Source: Plazaster borealis (Eukaryota > Echinodermata > Asteroidea > Forcipulatida > Labidiasteridae). From it: a stretch of 64,000 bases of DNA. Positions 35,331 to 48,800 of the stretch are shown one piece after another. A program made the translations under genes and the position numbers. The stretch's first letter is position 1. Every line of letters starts with the position of its first letter. Location: positions 8,910,721 through 8,974,720 of the forward strand of contig CM037457.1 in assembly GCA_021014325.1 (NCBI GenBank), read 5' to 3'. The notes beneath the pieces were generated by a model. That model was not told where the DNA came from, made no database searches, and was given only the letters and a program-made list of their open reading frames with translations.

Positions 35331-37554
35331 TGGTTCTTGTTGTGGAGGCTGCATACTTCTAAGGAGCTTAAAATGTTTAAGAAATGACCAAGGTAACAAC
35401 ATATCTAACGTCCATTATTTAAGGGAAGGTTCAGAATTGGTAACAGCCATACTTCATGACTGAATTAGGATATGTCAGCTGACTTAATTCTGCTTAATAA
35501 TCAGTGTATGCCAATGAATGGTAGATTCCAAATTATAACCTGCAGCACCCCCTCCCCACCAAATTGTGTTATGTTTTTTAGTCCAGCCCAATACCCGATA
35601 TATGATAAGCAATATTAATTGAATTAATGTAATGACGCATCTTAGAAATTTCATTCCCTTTATTAACATGGACAACATAGAATTAGTGTCAAATACCCAC
35701 ACTATTATACTGTGGCTGTTTGTGCATGCATGGTCATTTAGATGCAAGACATTCTTTCTAACAGGTTCTATATATTCAATTTATATATTATGTGAAAGTT
35801 TACTTGGTATTAAGTTGGTACTGATAGAATTATCCTGAGATACAGTTCTGACCAAAGTGCAGTTATCTTCAAGAAATTGCGCTTGAATCCAGTATAATTT
35901 AAATTGCATACTGGAATGTTAATAACTGTTATATGCTTATTTTCTGCCCAAAACTAAAATGTTCGATTACAGGCTCATTTTCATCAGAGTACCTGACCAA
36001 GGTAGGAGCGTGATTCAAATTAAATTAATCAAACTAGAACCAAAACAGCAACAAAGTAGAATGAAAAATAACCATTAAAACAAGAGGAAAAAAGAAAGAA
36101 AGAGAACATCAGCTGTGACAGAGATTTTGTATTTGAAGGTGGATTTTATATGCAAACTATGCACTCTAAAGCTTCACAGAGTTTGCAACAATAGCCCATA
36201 TGCATTCCCCAATCCGCATGGTCGGTGCAAAGGATTCTGGGTGAAATCCGAGTACCATCAACACCGGACACCAACATGGCGCACTGAAGCAATGCAGTAC
36301 ACAACTATAAAACCTGGTGTAGTTACATGTAAACTACAGCATGGCGTCCATCTTGGCAGCTTGATTTATTTTTTAACTGTACTCATTTTCCCAAGATGCA
36401 TATATTGTATATTTTTAAGATGGCGCTTGTGCATATGGGCTATTACAAAATATCTTAGCACTGTGCAAAGTGAGGAAAGGTTCAATACACATTAGAATGG
36501 GTGAATTTTACAACACAAGGTGGCATCAAACTAGAAACTGAGTGCATACCAAGAAGAAAAATGTCTGCTGCCACCTAGTGTCTGGACACTCCCATTTATT
36601 ATCAATGACAGAAATTGTCGGCCTATTGAGCAAGAGCAAACATTGACTTAGTTCAACTCCCAGTACAGCATTGGGGGAAAACATCTCGTCAAAGTATTCA
36701 TAAAATTAGTTCTTGACTTGAATTAGTCCTCCCAGTGACATAGTTTTGTTGAAGTGTTATCTTTTAAAGTTGAACAGTTTTTCTTTGAATTTGTGAAAAG
36801 GTAACTGTTCTAAATTATAAATTTTTAACTAGTGAAAATACCGGTAGCAGCTGTTTTACCACCACTGCTCATACTGTACCTTATATTGATTCAAAGAGAG
36901 TAAGCATTTGAGAACTTTTTTTTAAAAAACAACCTATCCAATTATCAATTCACATAGACTAGCTTAGTGTAATCTAACCCTGTTGTTATTACCTAGACTC
37001 AACATTTTACTAATATCCTTCTGTGTTTTTAGTCTCCTATCTAAATGTATGGAAAAATATTCAAATGTCAAGAGGCAAAATAATAAAAGTACCTGCGCAT
37101 GCAGACAGGGGATGTACCTACACAAACAAAAACATTGCCATGACCGGCACGGCGATATGTACCTACTATCTGAAGCTTAGATAATTGATATGTATACTAA
37201 GGTAACATTCACATCTTAACCTGTAAGTTTACAAGTGTGTAGCCACAAATACACAGGCAGTAGTCATCAATAATGTGTTTAATAAGATAAACAAATGTTA
37301 GGCTTTCTTCTTCTCTGAAAAAGTTTAGAGGATACTTACAATGGGGAGCCAATTAGATTGACTTGCTAGGAGCACATAAATTGCTTAATAGCAAAAACAG
37401 GTTACCAGCTGAAATTTGGTATTGGTCAGTATGATAGTGTGGCACAATACCACCGTAAACCACACCCACATCGTTCAGACTTGTTTCAACGATTATCTGA
37501 TGTTTTTAGGGAATGCAATGACCTGGGCCAATTTCACAAAGAGTTAAGATTGAT

Positions 37555-37675
37555 CTTAACTGTGTATCAATCTTTATTGCTAAGCAAAGTGTGATGTCAC
37601 AATACAAATCACTATGGTGATACTGACAACTCATCTTAAGATGAATCTTAGTGCTTTGTTAAACTGAGCCCTGGT
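37555..37675. repeat. Dispersed repeat (pair of 17100-17260)
   Basis: TATCAATCTTTATTGCTAAG, GTGATGTCACAATACAAATC and ACTCATCTTAAGATGAATCT. Contains a short palindrome (ATCTTAAGAT). Confidence 0.6.
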
Positions 37676-38119
37676 ATTTCTTGAAGGATTTTTCCATAAA
37701 GCTCTTGATGTGCCTTTCACAAAGGTTAATGGTCTGACTGTAAATAACAGTGTCGGACTTCAGAAACCCTTTTAGAAATTAATGATAATTTACACACAGC
37801 TATAATGCAAACCTTGGTGATAGAAGTAGACATCAAAATCAATACAAGTGTGTGAAATGCATTGAGTTACAAACAGAATAGACCATTACATTGTGGAATA
37901 TCATTAAATGTGAATGAGCAGTCACAAAACTTGAAGTTCTATTGGCTACCAGAACTTTAATGTGATTATGTAAAGGGCATTTGAAGTCAATGACTATATG
38001 CAACACAGGCACATGATCATATGCAAATTAGGTCTACGATGTTTACCGAGCACCAGGTGTAATGGTCTATACTGTTTTACAGAATGTTTCCAACAAACTC
38101 AAACTAACTTCAGTAAATT

Positions 38120-38546
38120 GGCGTGTCGTGGCCGAGCGGATAAGAACACCGGACTCAAGCTCTGGTGTTTCTGATCAGCAGAGTGTGGGTTCGAGTCCCC
38201 ATCTTGACACTTGTGTCCTTAAGCAAGACACTTAAACATTATTGCTGCGTCCTTTGGATGGGATGTTAAGCCGTAGGTCCCGTGTGTTGTGTAATGCACG
38301 TAAAAGAACCCAGTGCACTTATCGTAAAGAGAAGGGGTTCGCCCCGGTGTTCCTGGTTTGATCAGCATATTGCGCCACAGCACCTTGTAAAACCATTACA
38401 TGGTGCTATAAAGGAATAGGTCTCATACTTCAACGTAGCTCCGCATACCTTGCAGGAAAAAATACTGAGCGCCTTGATACGCCCCCGAGGGTGTGATAAA
38501 GCGCCATATAAGATTCTGGTATTATTATCATTATTATTATTATTAA
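38120..38546 (+). repeat. Full-length tRNA-derived SINE, plus orientation
   Basis: The head GGCGTGTCGTGGCCGAGCGG with GTGTGGGTTCGAGTCCCC has A-box and B-box order and resembles a class II (Leu/Ser-like) tRNA. The body TGTGTCCTTAAGCAAGACAC and TGGTTTGATCAGCATATTGC leads to a tail AAAGCGCCATATAAGATTCT and an ATT repeat. It lies on the plus strand, antisense to ARHGEF17, downstream of its stop codon. Confidence 0.9.
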
Positions 38547-39344
38547 ATCACTCGGATGTCACAGGAACTCTGCATGTATCTTTGGAGTTGTTTTTACAAG
38601 CATTTTCAAATCGTTTAGATGCACAAGTCCTTGAAGAAGCCGGACTTCTCACTTGGTCAAATACACAATGAGTAAAATCATAATATGTTTATTTTTAAGC
38701 ATGTTTATTTTTAAGCATGCACTCGTCATGTAAACACATTTTGTGGACATTACAACAAACTGCTCGGCCAAAAATGTCTTGTCCTCATTTGTATGGTTGT
38801 AAAAGGTAGATAAGCAGTAGGCCTACAAGTCAAAGAAACAAATCGGTTTGTCAGGTAACTAACATTTTGACAATCAGAGTCTTCCCAAAAGGACAAGTAC
38901 TATGTTTAGTTATAACTTTGCAAGCCCTGAAAAGTTTAAAAATATTAAGTTGAAAATATACTTCATTAGATAATTTCCTTGAGTACACTGAGTAGAAGAA
39001 AAAGGATGTAACATTTAACTAAGTAGACTGATGTGTTTCTAATGATGTATATATCCTAATACAATGGTCCGTTGGCTCAATACAAATCCTTTGTACGTTC
39101 TACACAACCATGTTTATATAAACTCATGTCACTCAAAGTCATCCTGTAGGGACATCTGGAGTCACACAATTGCACCAATTCAGAAGCCTGATCAAAGCCT
39201 CACTCATCCTCCTCTGTTGTCCAGGGGCTTGTATCAATGGAAACTACATTCCAGTACCACGGAGACTACCTTCATAATGCAGCTGGGATAGGGATACAAA
39301 ACAAGCTTGATTATCGTTGGCCTTCAGCATCACTGCCTGTCCCT

Positions 39345-39805
39345 TCAGACTTGCCACAATAACAAGTGATTTGTACTGTCATCTTTGCCTGCTGCTTCGT
39401 TAGGAGTAGTTGCACTAAAGTCTTCATATCCATCCCCACCACTTATAACCATCATACTTGACACAATGGCAGCTGTGGCAGATGCTCTTCGGTGTTCTAA
39501 ATCCGGAGGGGCTAAACCTTTTGGCCGTTCAAATACCTGTTCGCTGATCTTCCTATGAGAGGCTGTGGCCTTCCCTGATGGAATATCAACAGCTGTTAAG
39601 AATCTTACATGTCCTGTGTGACCCTGACCGGAGCCATTTGGGACGGAAATGTCACGTGCGGAGGTTGTCGTGGTGGTGATCTTGGGATGGGGTAGGGTCA
39701 GGACCACACCAGCACTGGTACCCACCCACAGAAGCTCCTTGCAGATTAAGAGTGCAGTGATTCGAAGGCAGGCTGCTTTGTGTTGCCTGATAATAGCATC
39801 GGAGC
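39345..39805 (-). CDS. ARHGEF17: ARHGEF17 terminal coding exon
   Basis: 461 bases ending at TGA (39347-39345): GSDAIIRQHKAACLRITALL, WVGTSAGVVLTLPHP, GHTGHVRFLTAVDI, MMVISGGDGYEDF and DDSTNHLLLWQV. Acceptor CATTATCAG. It carries the last propeller blades and the conserved C-terminus. Confidence 0.95.
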
Positions 39806-42800
39806 CTGATAATGAAAAGCAAAACAACATTTAAAACACTTTATGTCACAATCTTAGTAAGACAAAAATTGATAGGAATTACTTCGAAAATATTAGTAAA
39901 TCGTGGAGAATTGATAATGCAAACAAAAACATGCAAAGGAAAAACCCTTTCAACCTCGGTTAAACCGCTTCTTTCAAAGAAGTGACTTGATTGCATCAAA
40001 GATTCCCCCTTGCATTTACTTTGAATTTTGTTTTTAAAAATAAATAACGACTTTTCATGAAAAAAAAGGACCTGCCAGAAAACAATACCAATATCATATT
40101 TCTTCTTTGACATTAAAATCCAACATTGTTAGCAAAAGAGAAAGAAGCCTGACCTCTACACATAAACCCCAAAAGAGGTCAAACTATTTTTAAGTGTTGC
40201 CTAGCTCAGAATAAAATCTAAAGGGATTTGTGAAAACGTCATTAAACTAGCCCTCGAGACTTACCAGCTAACATCTTATAGACGGTCTGCGTTACGTCAA
40301 CGTCACACAAGTTCTCGCATGTGGCAGCATGGTAGAGCCTGACGACTGCTGTAGCCTGTAATGACACCCATACACCCAGGCCGCTGCTCACAATGCAATG
40401 CACAGTCTTCTGGGAGTCATTGTTGACTGAGAATTGATGCTGATATCAAAAAAGAGAAAGATGCAGAGCCAGAAAAAGTAAGCGATTAGCATATTTTTAT
40501 TTTACTTAGTTTTAATTCAGGAAAATCACAGTCCACTCTAGATTTGGGTTTGTTTAAGAGAGGCTCCAAGGTCAAATTCAATTTTGAGATGCACTCATTT
40601 TCGAAAAAATTGCAACCCATTTTATTTGATATTCTTTTAGAGCGAAATTGAAACATGACGTCATTGGACATCAAAAACAAATGGGTCTGTACATTTCATA
40701 GAGCAATTTTGCGCCAGCCAAATTCAATGCCATTTTGACTGAATACCATCAAAATTCAGGAATGAACTTAAAATTCTCTGCACTAACATGCACAAATGTA
40801 CAGACAACATGAAATGTGACGTCATCGAACGTTTTTGGTTTTTGACAAAAAATTGCACTTGAGGGCACTTAAATTTCACTTAACTTAAAGGCACTGAACA
40901 CGTTTGGAAATTGTCAAAGACCAGTGTTCTCACTTGGTGTATTCCAACATATGCATAAAATAACAAGCCTGTGAAAATTTGGGCTCAATTGCTCATTGAA
41001 GTTGCAAGAAAATGATGAAAGAAAAAACACCCTTGTTGTACAAATTTGTGTGCTTTCAGATAGGAATAAAAGGCTTCTTGCAAGAAGTTTTTTATTATTT
41101 TAATGAGAAATTACCTCTTTCTCAAAAACTACGTTACTTCAGAGGGAGTCGTTTCTCACAATGTTTTATACTATCAACAGCTCTCCGTTGCTCATTACCA
41201 AGTAACTTTTTATGCTAATATATATTTTGAGTAATTACCAAACGTGTACGGTGCCTTTAAGGAATTATTGACAAATTTCTGACCGCAAATACCAATATCT
41301 TTCCTATCCAACCATCATTATAAATATTTGTATGCAAGAGAACATACAATCTGGATGAGTGTTGGCACCTTATTCATCAAACCATTGCCCTCGACAAATA
41401 AACCACAAATGTTCTTACCTCAACATTGAGTGTATTGGGATCAACCACTAGAATGTTATTCTGACAGCCACACCACAGTTTACTGCAGACAGATACCATT
41501 TTGCTGATGGGGGTGGTGCTACTCCCGAGGGTCACTGTCAAGGGGTTCTTTGTGTCCCAGGCATGACCTAAATTTCAGATTGAAAGAAAGGTTGATGTAC
41601 CAGTTATTTCTACACTTCCTTTCCTATAGCTCCATTTGAAATAGAAAGTATATAAACTGTTGTTTGGGGTTTTGGGCATTGTTCTTTTTAACAGTGAAAG
41701 GGCTTCAAACAGAAACACTTTTGAAAATGATCAGTTACATTGGGCACACTTTTTTCATAATCTCAAAATTAAGCTGTATAAAAACTCAAATCCTTCAGAA
41801 TCTATACCCTGGTTTGACTTGTATCTTGATGAATTTTATTGTTGCATAGCAAAACCAACAATACTTGATAAAGGGTATGTCATATCTTGTCATATCGATC
41901 TTAACAGAGTACAAAGATTTGAGTTTTATATTATAAGGTGTAACTTTCTGGAGGCTTGACAAGAGGGTCCCTTGTGAAAGAACGCTGATGGAGCAAAGGT
42001 CTGACACTGGTTTTTCACAAGTACAGTCAATCATACATGACAGTTTCCAAGAAACAGATCATAAAACTAATTGACAAAATTCATAACAAGGTCTGCCGGA
42101 CTGGCCCATTTTCCTCGTATTATCCGAACCTCGTCTTAAACGCAGCGCGCTACACATAGATACACACATCATCATTGTGCATGCACACAACACGTGTACG
42201 TGCATATACACTTGTGCTAGCGTGCATGGAGCTGTTTGCTTACCAGAACAGCTATTACGAGCATCCTGTACACAAGAATATCATTACTAAATGTCTTTTA
42301 TTGAGTGATTAATCATGGAAATTTAATATTTTGTACAATTTATGATAACAATATAGCAAAGAGATGTCAACTTGCCGTTCAGCGACAGCGGATTCTGTAC
42401 CGTAGCGCATGGTATGAACATGATGCATGCACTGAACGTTCATTTTCGTTGGTGATCGACATGAAGTATATGATAACAGCATGTCAAGCGTGGGACACCA
42501 GCGAGATGTTTCTGGAGTTCCGTTGCACATGGACTTGCTTCAGTTACTTTGCAGTTTCCTTTTTAATATTGTTTCATTTTTCAATAAAGATAATGTGTTG
42601 TGATTTCTCTTTTTAAATGTTATTATTGAATTAATAAAATCTGTGCGTATCCGTGTCTTTTAAAATAATTTTTTTTTACATGTGTAATTGTTATTCTTGA
42701 ATTAATAAAATCTTTTAATTGAAAAAAAGGCTCCACTAAAAAAAAATCTAGAACAGCGGTTATGTTTTTGAAGTTTTGCATGGATGATACGAGCAAGGAT

Positions 42801-45800
42801 TAATAATTAAAACCCCCCAAATACTGCCGAGTGCGTTCGCCGACATGAATTTATTAAATAAGCGGCATGTGTTTGAAATTGAGAAGGATTGTCAGGGACT
42901 AACCTTTGGTGGTTTTGAGCCACGCGCGTGATTTAAGCCCTCTATTGTCTGCTTGGGTAAACCAGTCCGTTGAATAGACTGGTGGCACTCTACGAGCACC
43001 ATGCAATTATCACCTCTATTGTATTCGGGGTTTAAGGGCTTCATGTCATTTCTCAACCTTGACGAAGGTAAGCGTTTCTTACACAATTATTCCGGGTCTC
43101 GCTACATACGTCTGAAAACAATACATTTTGTCCCAGGGGACCGCAAAATTACCTCGTATTATCCGTGTTCTCGCTACTACCATGCTCGTATAATCCATTT
43201 TTAAATGCATTGAAACACGCACGGGGCAGTTCGGGACCGGCAAAAAACCTCGTATTAACCGGAACCTCGTAACATGCGAGCTCGTATTAACGGGAGTCGA
43301 CTGTATGAAAGAGATTGGCTGTTGCCAGCTTGGTGTTTGTATCCCCTTATGGGAGTTTGCCGAGTTCCCTTAACGGGAAGATCGGAAGATCATCTAAACA
43401 AACAGACAAACACAAAAATAGGGGAAAGACAGAGGAAAGGTGTACATGAGGCGAGGACCAGACAAGTTTCTCCAGTCCCCCATCCTAGATTTTGAAACAA
43501 CACTGACCTGGTTCTCTTCTGTACACAGTAAGGTCCCCGTTCGCTAGGGACACAAATACCTTGTTGTCAAGGTACAGAATGCACTGTACGGCAGCAGGAT
43601 GACGGATCTTGGTTCGGCTCTTACGCGTTCTGATGTTGTCCGTACACTGGTAGATGTGAATACTGAAATGAAGAGATATGACGAGATATTGATTGATAAG
43701 AATAATCTTACTTCAGCTTAATTTCCCATCTGAACAATATAGAACAGAGCAGTCTCAAAACAGGTGTGGACTCCATCGCTGCTAAGAGGAAAGAAGAAGC
43801 TAACGTGGCACCTAAACCACTGGGCACTCTGGGGAGCCAACAGAGGGCGCTATTGTTTGAACAAAGTCTTAGCCTCTGCTGGCTTAGTAAGTATGCAGGT
43901 GAGTATACTGACGTAGCATAGAAATTTATGATTCAGTGTCATTTGTATTATTATTATATATTTCTGGTAATAAAACCAAGGATGCCTCATAAGTGAACTT
44001 AATCACTGTAGCTCGCAAGTCTGAGGAAACCTGTCAACAAGGATGCTTGCTATGTGAACCAGAAACACCGGGGTTAACCCCTACTCTTCCGGGTTCTTTT
44101 GTGTGCAATACCAATCCTAGTACACAGGACCTACGGCTTAATGTCCCATCCGAAGGACAAAGTAATTATGGTAAAGCTTCTTGGTCAAGGACACAAGTGC
44201 CATGACCGGGACTCGAACCCACACTCTGCTGATCAGAAACACCCAGAGCTTGAGTCCGGTGCTATTAACCACTCGGCCACGACACGCCACATAAAGGTGG
44301 ACAAGTTTTATTTCATGAACAGGAACCCACCACTTCGACAACACCAAAGCTTGAGTCTGGCGTACTAGACTGTTTAGTGATGACACACCATCACTAAAAA
44401 TACTTATTCAATGTCTATTGCAACAAACAAGAATTAATGTTAACAATAATGTCTAGCTCCTGGAAGACTGAGGAAACATGGAGGAAACTTTGTGATATCT
44501 TACCAACCATCCTCTGTACCCAGCCACATAGTCGGTTGTAATACCTCCAGATCTTCTCTAGATGACAAGTCGTCTGGATTACTATTGGCTGATATTCTGT
44601 CCACATCTTCCTCTGTAGGGTTTAAAGGATTTAATTTAGTTATTATTATTTTTACTATATATTTCTGGTAATGAAACCAAGGATGCCTCATAAGTGAACT
44701 TAATCACCGCAAGCCTGAGGAAACCTGTAAACAAGGGTGCTTGCTATGTGAACCAGAAACACCGAGGTTAACCCCTACTCTTCCAAGATAAGTGTTCTGG
44801 GTTCTTTTATGTGCACTGCCAATTCTAGTACACGGGACCTATGTCTTAATGTCCCAAGGACAAAGTAATTATGGTAAAGCATCTTGCTCAAGGATACAAG
44901 TGTCATGATCGGGACTCGAACCCACACTCTGCTGATCAGAAACACCGCAGAGCTGAGTCCGGTGCTCTTAACCGCGTAGCCAGGACACGCCACAGTTTAC
45001 TTTATTTATTAATTCTTGTTGTGAAGCCAAGGATTCTCAGAAAAGAAAACTTAATCATTATACTAGCCAAGAACCCAATGGAGAGAAGTTTTATATGTGG
45101 GAGGAAAACCCCAGAGAATTATTGAAGGCAAAACCCACGCAATCAGAAAGGAACTGAAAACCCAATCCACACAGTGAGCCTAGAAGGATGTCAACCAGGG
45201 TTCTAGATTTAATACGTCAGTGGTTTTTGGAAGACAATTTCAAAGAGAAAATACAGGATGACTCCAGGACTCTGTTGTTGTGGGCCAATTGTAAAGACAA
45301 ATCATGTGCTGCCATAACTGGGTAGCGTTTTCCCATTTTTAATGCATCTTTGACCAATGATGTTGATGTAACCCTAAAAGGCACCATTATGACACACACT
45401 AAGTCTGCACAATTGCATCCCAGTAATGACAGAAAAAACAGGCGAATGAAAACGACTTCAACTTGATTGATCAATAGTTTAATAGATGTTAAATTTGCAT
45501 CGGGGATAAATAATATTATATTTGGTTTTACCCGTACACCGATGTGTGTAAAGCACTGTATACTCAGTACTTTCCAGAGTCAGGTGAAAAAAAAATTACA
45601 GGCATATTACTCGGGTGGGATTTCAACCCACAACCTTTGCCATTCTAGAGCAGATGTCTTACCAACTAGACCACCAAGATTGCCCGGTAGCTAGAGGCAG
45701 TTCGAATCCTACAATAGTTTTTTATGGTCTACAAATAATTTAGTAGTAACTGACTTTTCTTACCTGAGCTAGCTTCCTCCATTGGTACATCGTCTACCTG

Positions 45801-48800
45801 TAGTCTTATCTCTGGAGCAATTCCAGTCCCTGGGGAGATAACCTCTTCTTCCTCCTCGCTATCATCCGTATCAAATGCCATGATTTCACTGGCTTGCTGG
45901 TTCAGAGCCACTGCTGGCATGCTGCACTGGTTGGTCGTCTCCCCAACAAACTGCAGCGTCCGAACCTGGCCGGTGTCCAGGGGAAGTTTTGGAACGCGTA
46001 GATGGGACCTGGTCATATATAAATCCGATAATGAAGAATGGAAATGGGCTTATTCAAGCTCTTAAACAGATCAGGGAAAACCCTGCACAATTGCATCCCA
46101 ATGATGACAGTAAAAATGAACATATGAAAACGACTTCAACTTGATTGGTGTTTTTTACAATTGAAAGTTGCGCGTCTACGAATAAGAAAATACATAATGC
46201 TCACAAAAACGCTGTTTTAAGAGTGAAAATGTGAGTCAAACTTCCTGAAAGTGTCCCGCTGAATGGTGGCCATTGAGAAAGTTTTTCGCAGTGATGTCAT
46301 GCACCTGGGTCATCCTCAAGTAACCCGCTCCACAAGCAGGTTACTCGGGGCTGAGCCACGACAATGACGTCACAGCTTCTCGATCGCACTGGGGTCAGAC
46401 CTGGGTCGACCCGGGAAGCTAATCGAACGCACCCATATATTTGTACAGGAGACAAGGATGACAAAGGTCTATTCCCTAGACTCAGGTATACTCACCTTAA
46501 TGTGTGCATGTCCTGTGCACCAGGCACAGGAGCAATACACAAGATACGTGCTGAACACACTGATATACAGAAGGCAACGGTGGGTTCAGGGGTCAGACTA
46601 AGTAGACACACCTACAGTGAGAGAAAAACAACCGAATCAACATGGTCACTATTAATTAACCAATTGTGTAAGTGGGTCACATCATTATAAGTCCTCTTGT
46701 ATTCCAGAGGAAGTGGGTTTATAACAACTCGTTCACAAGAATATTTCTTCAGAAAAAAGAACTGTTAAATGTTTGTGCTTTTTGTGTGAACTGTTTCAAA
46801 CCTTCTTGACCCAATCCACAAGCATTGCTCTAATAGTCAGTGGCAATTCAGAGAAGGATGCGGCGAACCACTGTACCACCCCTGGCAAAGTTAATTGCAT
46901 GCATTGTTTGAATGTACATGGGTTTATAATAATAATAATATCGACTCTTATATAGTGCAATTCCAAAGGATGATCATTGCACTTCGAACATTATTACCCC
47001 TGGTCACTGGGCCATATATTTCATTCTGTAAACCATCTCAGCTCCCTGGGGGAGTATACAGCCTGTGCTGCCAAGTATGTAGCGCACTAAGCTGAATCAA
47101 TCACAAGAACCATCTCTGCCCTCACAGGTACCCATTTACCCCTGGGTAGTTTAAAGTAATTATAGTTAAGTGTCTTGCTCAAGACACAAGTGTCATGGTC
47201 GGGATCCGAACCCACACCCTGATGACTCAGCAACCAGAACCTGAGTCCGATGTACTAAATCGCTCGGCCACGACACGCCACAAAAAAACATATGGAACGC
47301 TTCAGGATTTTGCGCGTCATCCTTGGATTAGTGGCTACCCCTGGATCTGCCCATACTAGTCGGCATACTCTCTTCTGTTTTGATTTTGAAATCAAGTAAA
47401 AGAGGTTCGACGTATTGATAACAGCTTTACCTGGCCAACATAGCCATCGCTATTGCACACCCACACATCCCGTAGCGAGTTGCTCATCGTTCCCAAGCTG
47501 GGTGCTGCACATGAGAACTGCATTCCACTGCGGGTCTTCATGATGGGTATAGGATAGAGGAACACTGGTGGGAAATGGTCCTTGGAACGTGCAGCTGTAA
47601 TAAATTACAAACAAAATTTGTTGAGCAATTCAAGATTGGTAAGGTGACAATCAAAGTTCTAGTCAGCAGTTGGACAAAGATATTCCACGTTGGCTTGACA
47701 AATTGAAAAACAGAACATCAATTTCTCACGTTATAAAACGGTTGAAAGTGAATGAAAATAAAAAGAGTGCATCCAACGTATCAAAAATTCAATGGCAAAT
47801 TGATTGTAAGCTAAATCTCTGGCATTAGGGGTTACTGTTAAAGCAGTACATGTAACTACATTATTACACAAGATTTCAACAGCCTTAATTGCAAGGATGT
47901 AATATGCTATCAAATTGCCTACTCGGTCTGCTGGCACTATGGCTTGCTTGGCGCCACACAAACTGCCCCCGCACATACAACTACTCAACCAAATTATTTT
48001 GTACAAACCCCACATTGCAAAGCAACCCAATACGCTCATGTCCACCAAGTCCACAGAGACGATAAGGAAAACAGCCTTGACGTAATTGTACTCTTCCACG
48101 TTTTGGGGCTACATTAATAGCTTAAAGGCACCGTACACGTTTGGTAATGACTCTGATAATTAATGGCCAAAATAAATTACTTGGTAAGAAGTACAGCAGC
48201 TTTGGATAGTATAATGCATTTTGAGAAACTTTTCACTTCGAAGTACTGCAGTTATGGAAAAATATATCACTTTTTATCCCCCAAAACATTTGAATCTAAC
48301 GCTTCTCAGAGTGTGTATTCCAACGCAGATTATTCTTCCTGCGTGGACATAACCGCTCCAGATTTTCGGCAATATCTCAAAAACGCTACCACCCTTTGAA
48401 ATGAAATTTTCACAGGTTAGTTTTATGGTATATGTCTACAACTATATAGGTTTGAAACAAACAATAGGCTCCAATTACCAAACGTGTTCGATGCCTTTAA
48501 TGCAGACGTATTTTTCTTCGGCTATAAATGAATAATTAATGAATACTCCAAAAATGCATTATTTACTTGCATCCGCTCATCCCCCATTTTCAATGGAATC
48601 CCATCAAACATTTGAGAAACAGATAAGACCTGGAAGAGTAAAATTGTGAAAAGGTTATTACCCTTACGGACTCTTAGTGTAAATGAGCTGGGTGCATTGC
48701 TTTGGTTCAGGGCTTGTATACTTTGGTTGGGTGGCAGTAGGGGTGCCGATTTTGCCAGCCATGGCAGGGTGGATGCCAACAGACCAGGCTATTGGGGATA

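Larger units (their letters stand above)
33350..39344 (-). other. Non-coding downstream region; possible long 3' UTR of ARHGEF17
   Basis: Six kb after the ARHGEF17 stop contain no recognisable exon on either strand and few repeats between 33350 and 37500. ATTAAA on the minus strand near 33378 could serve as a polyadenylation signal, as could TTTATT-derived AATAAA words at about 36365 and 36577. Where the transcript ends cannot be decided from sequence. Confidence 0.3.

Noticed and set aside
39345..39805. Alternative identity for the terminal exon: JIP3/JIP4 (SPAG9) family, which also ends with an SGGxGY ... WQV propeller motif
   Set aside because: AGSDAIIRQHKAACLRITAL, GHTGHVRFL and DDSTNHLLLW together with the upstream exons (KTRSGMQFSC, WLGTEDGC) match ARHGEF17 specifically.
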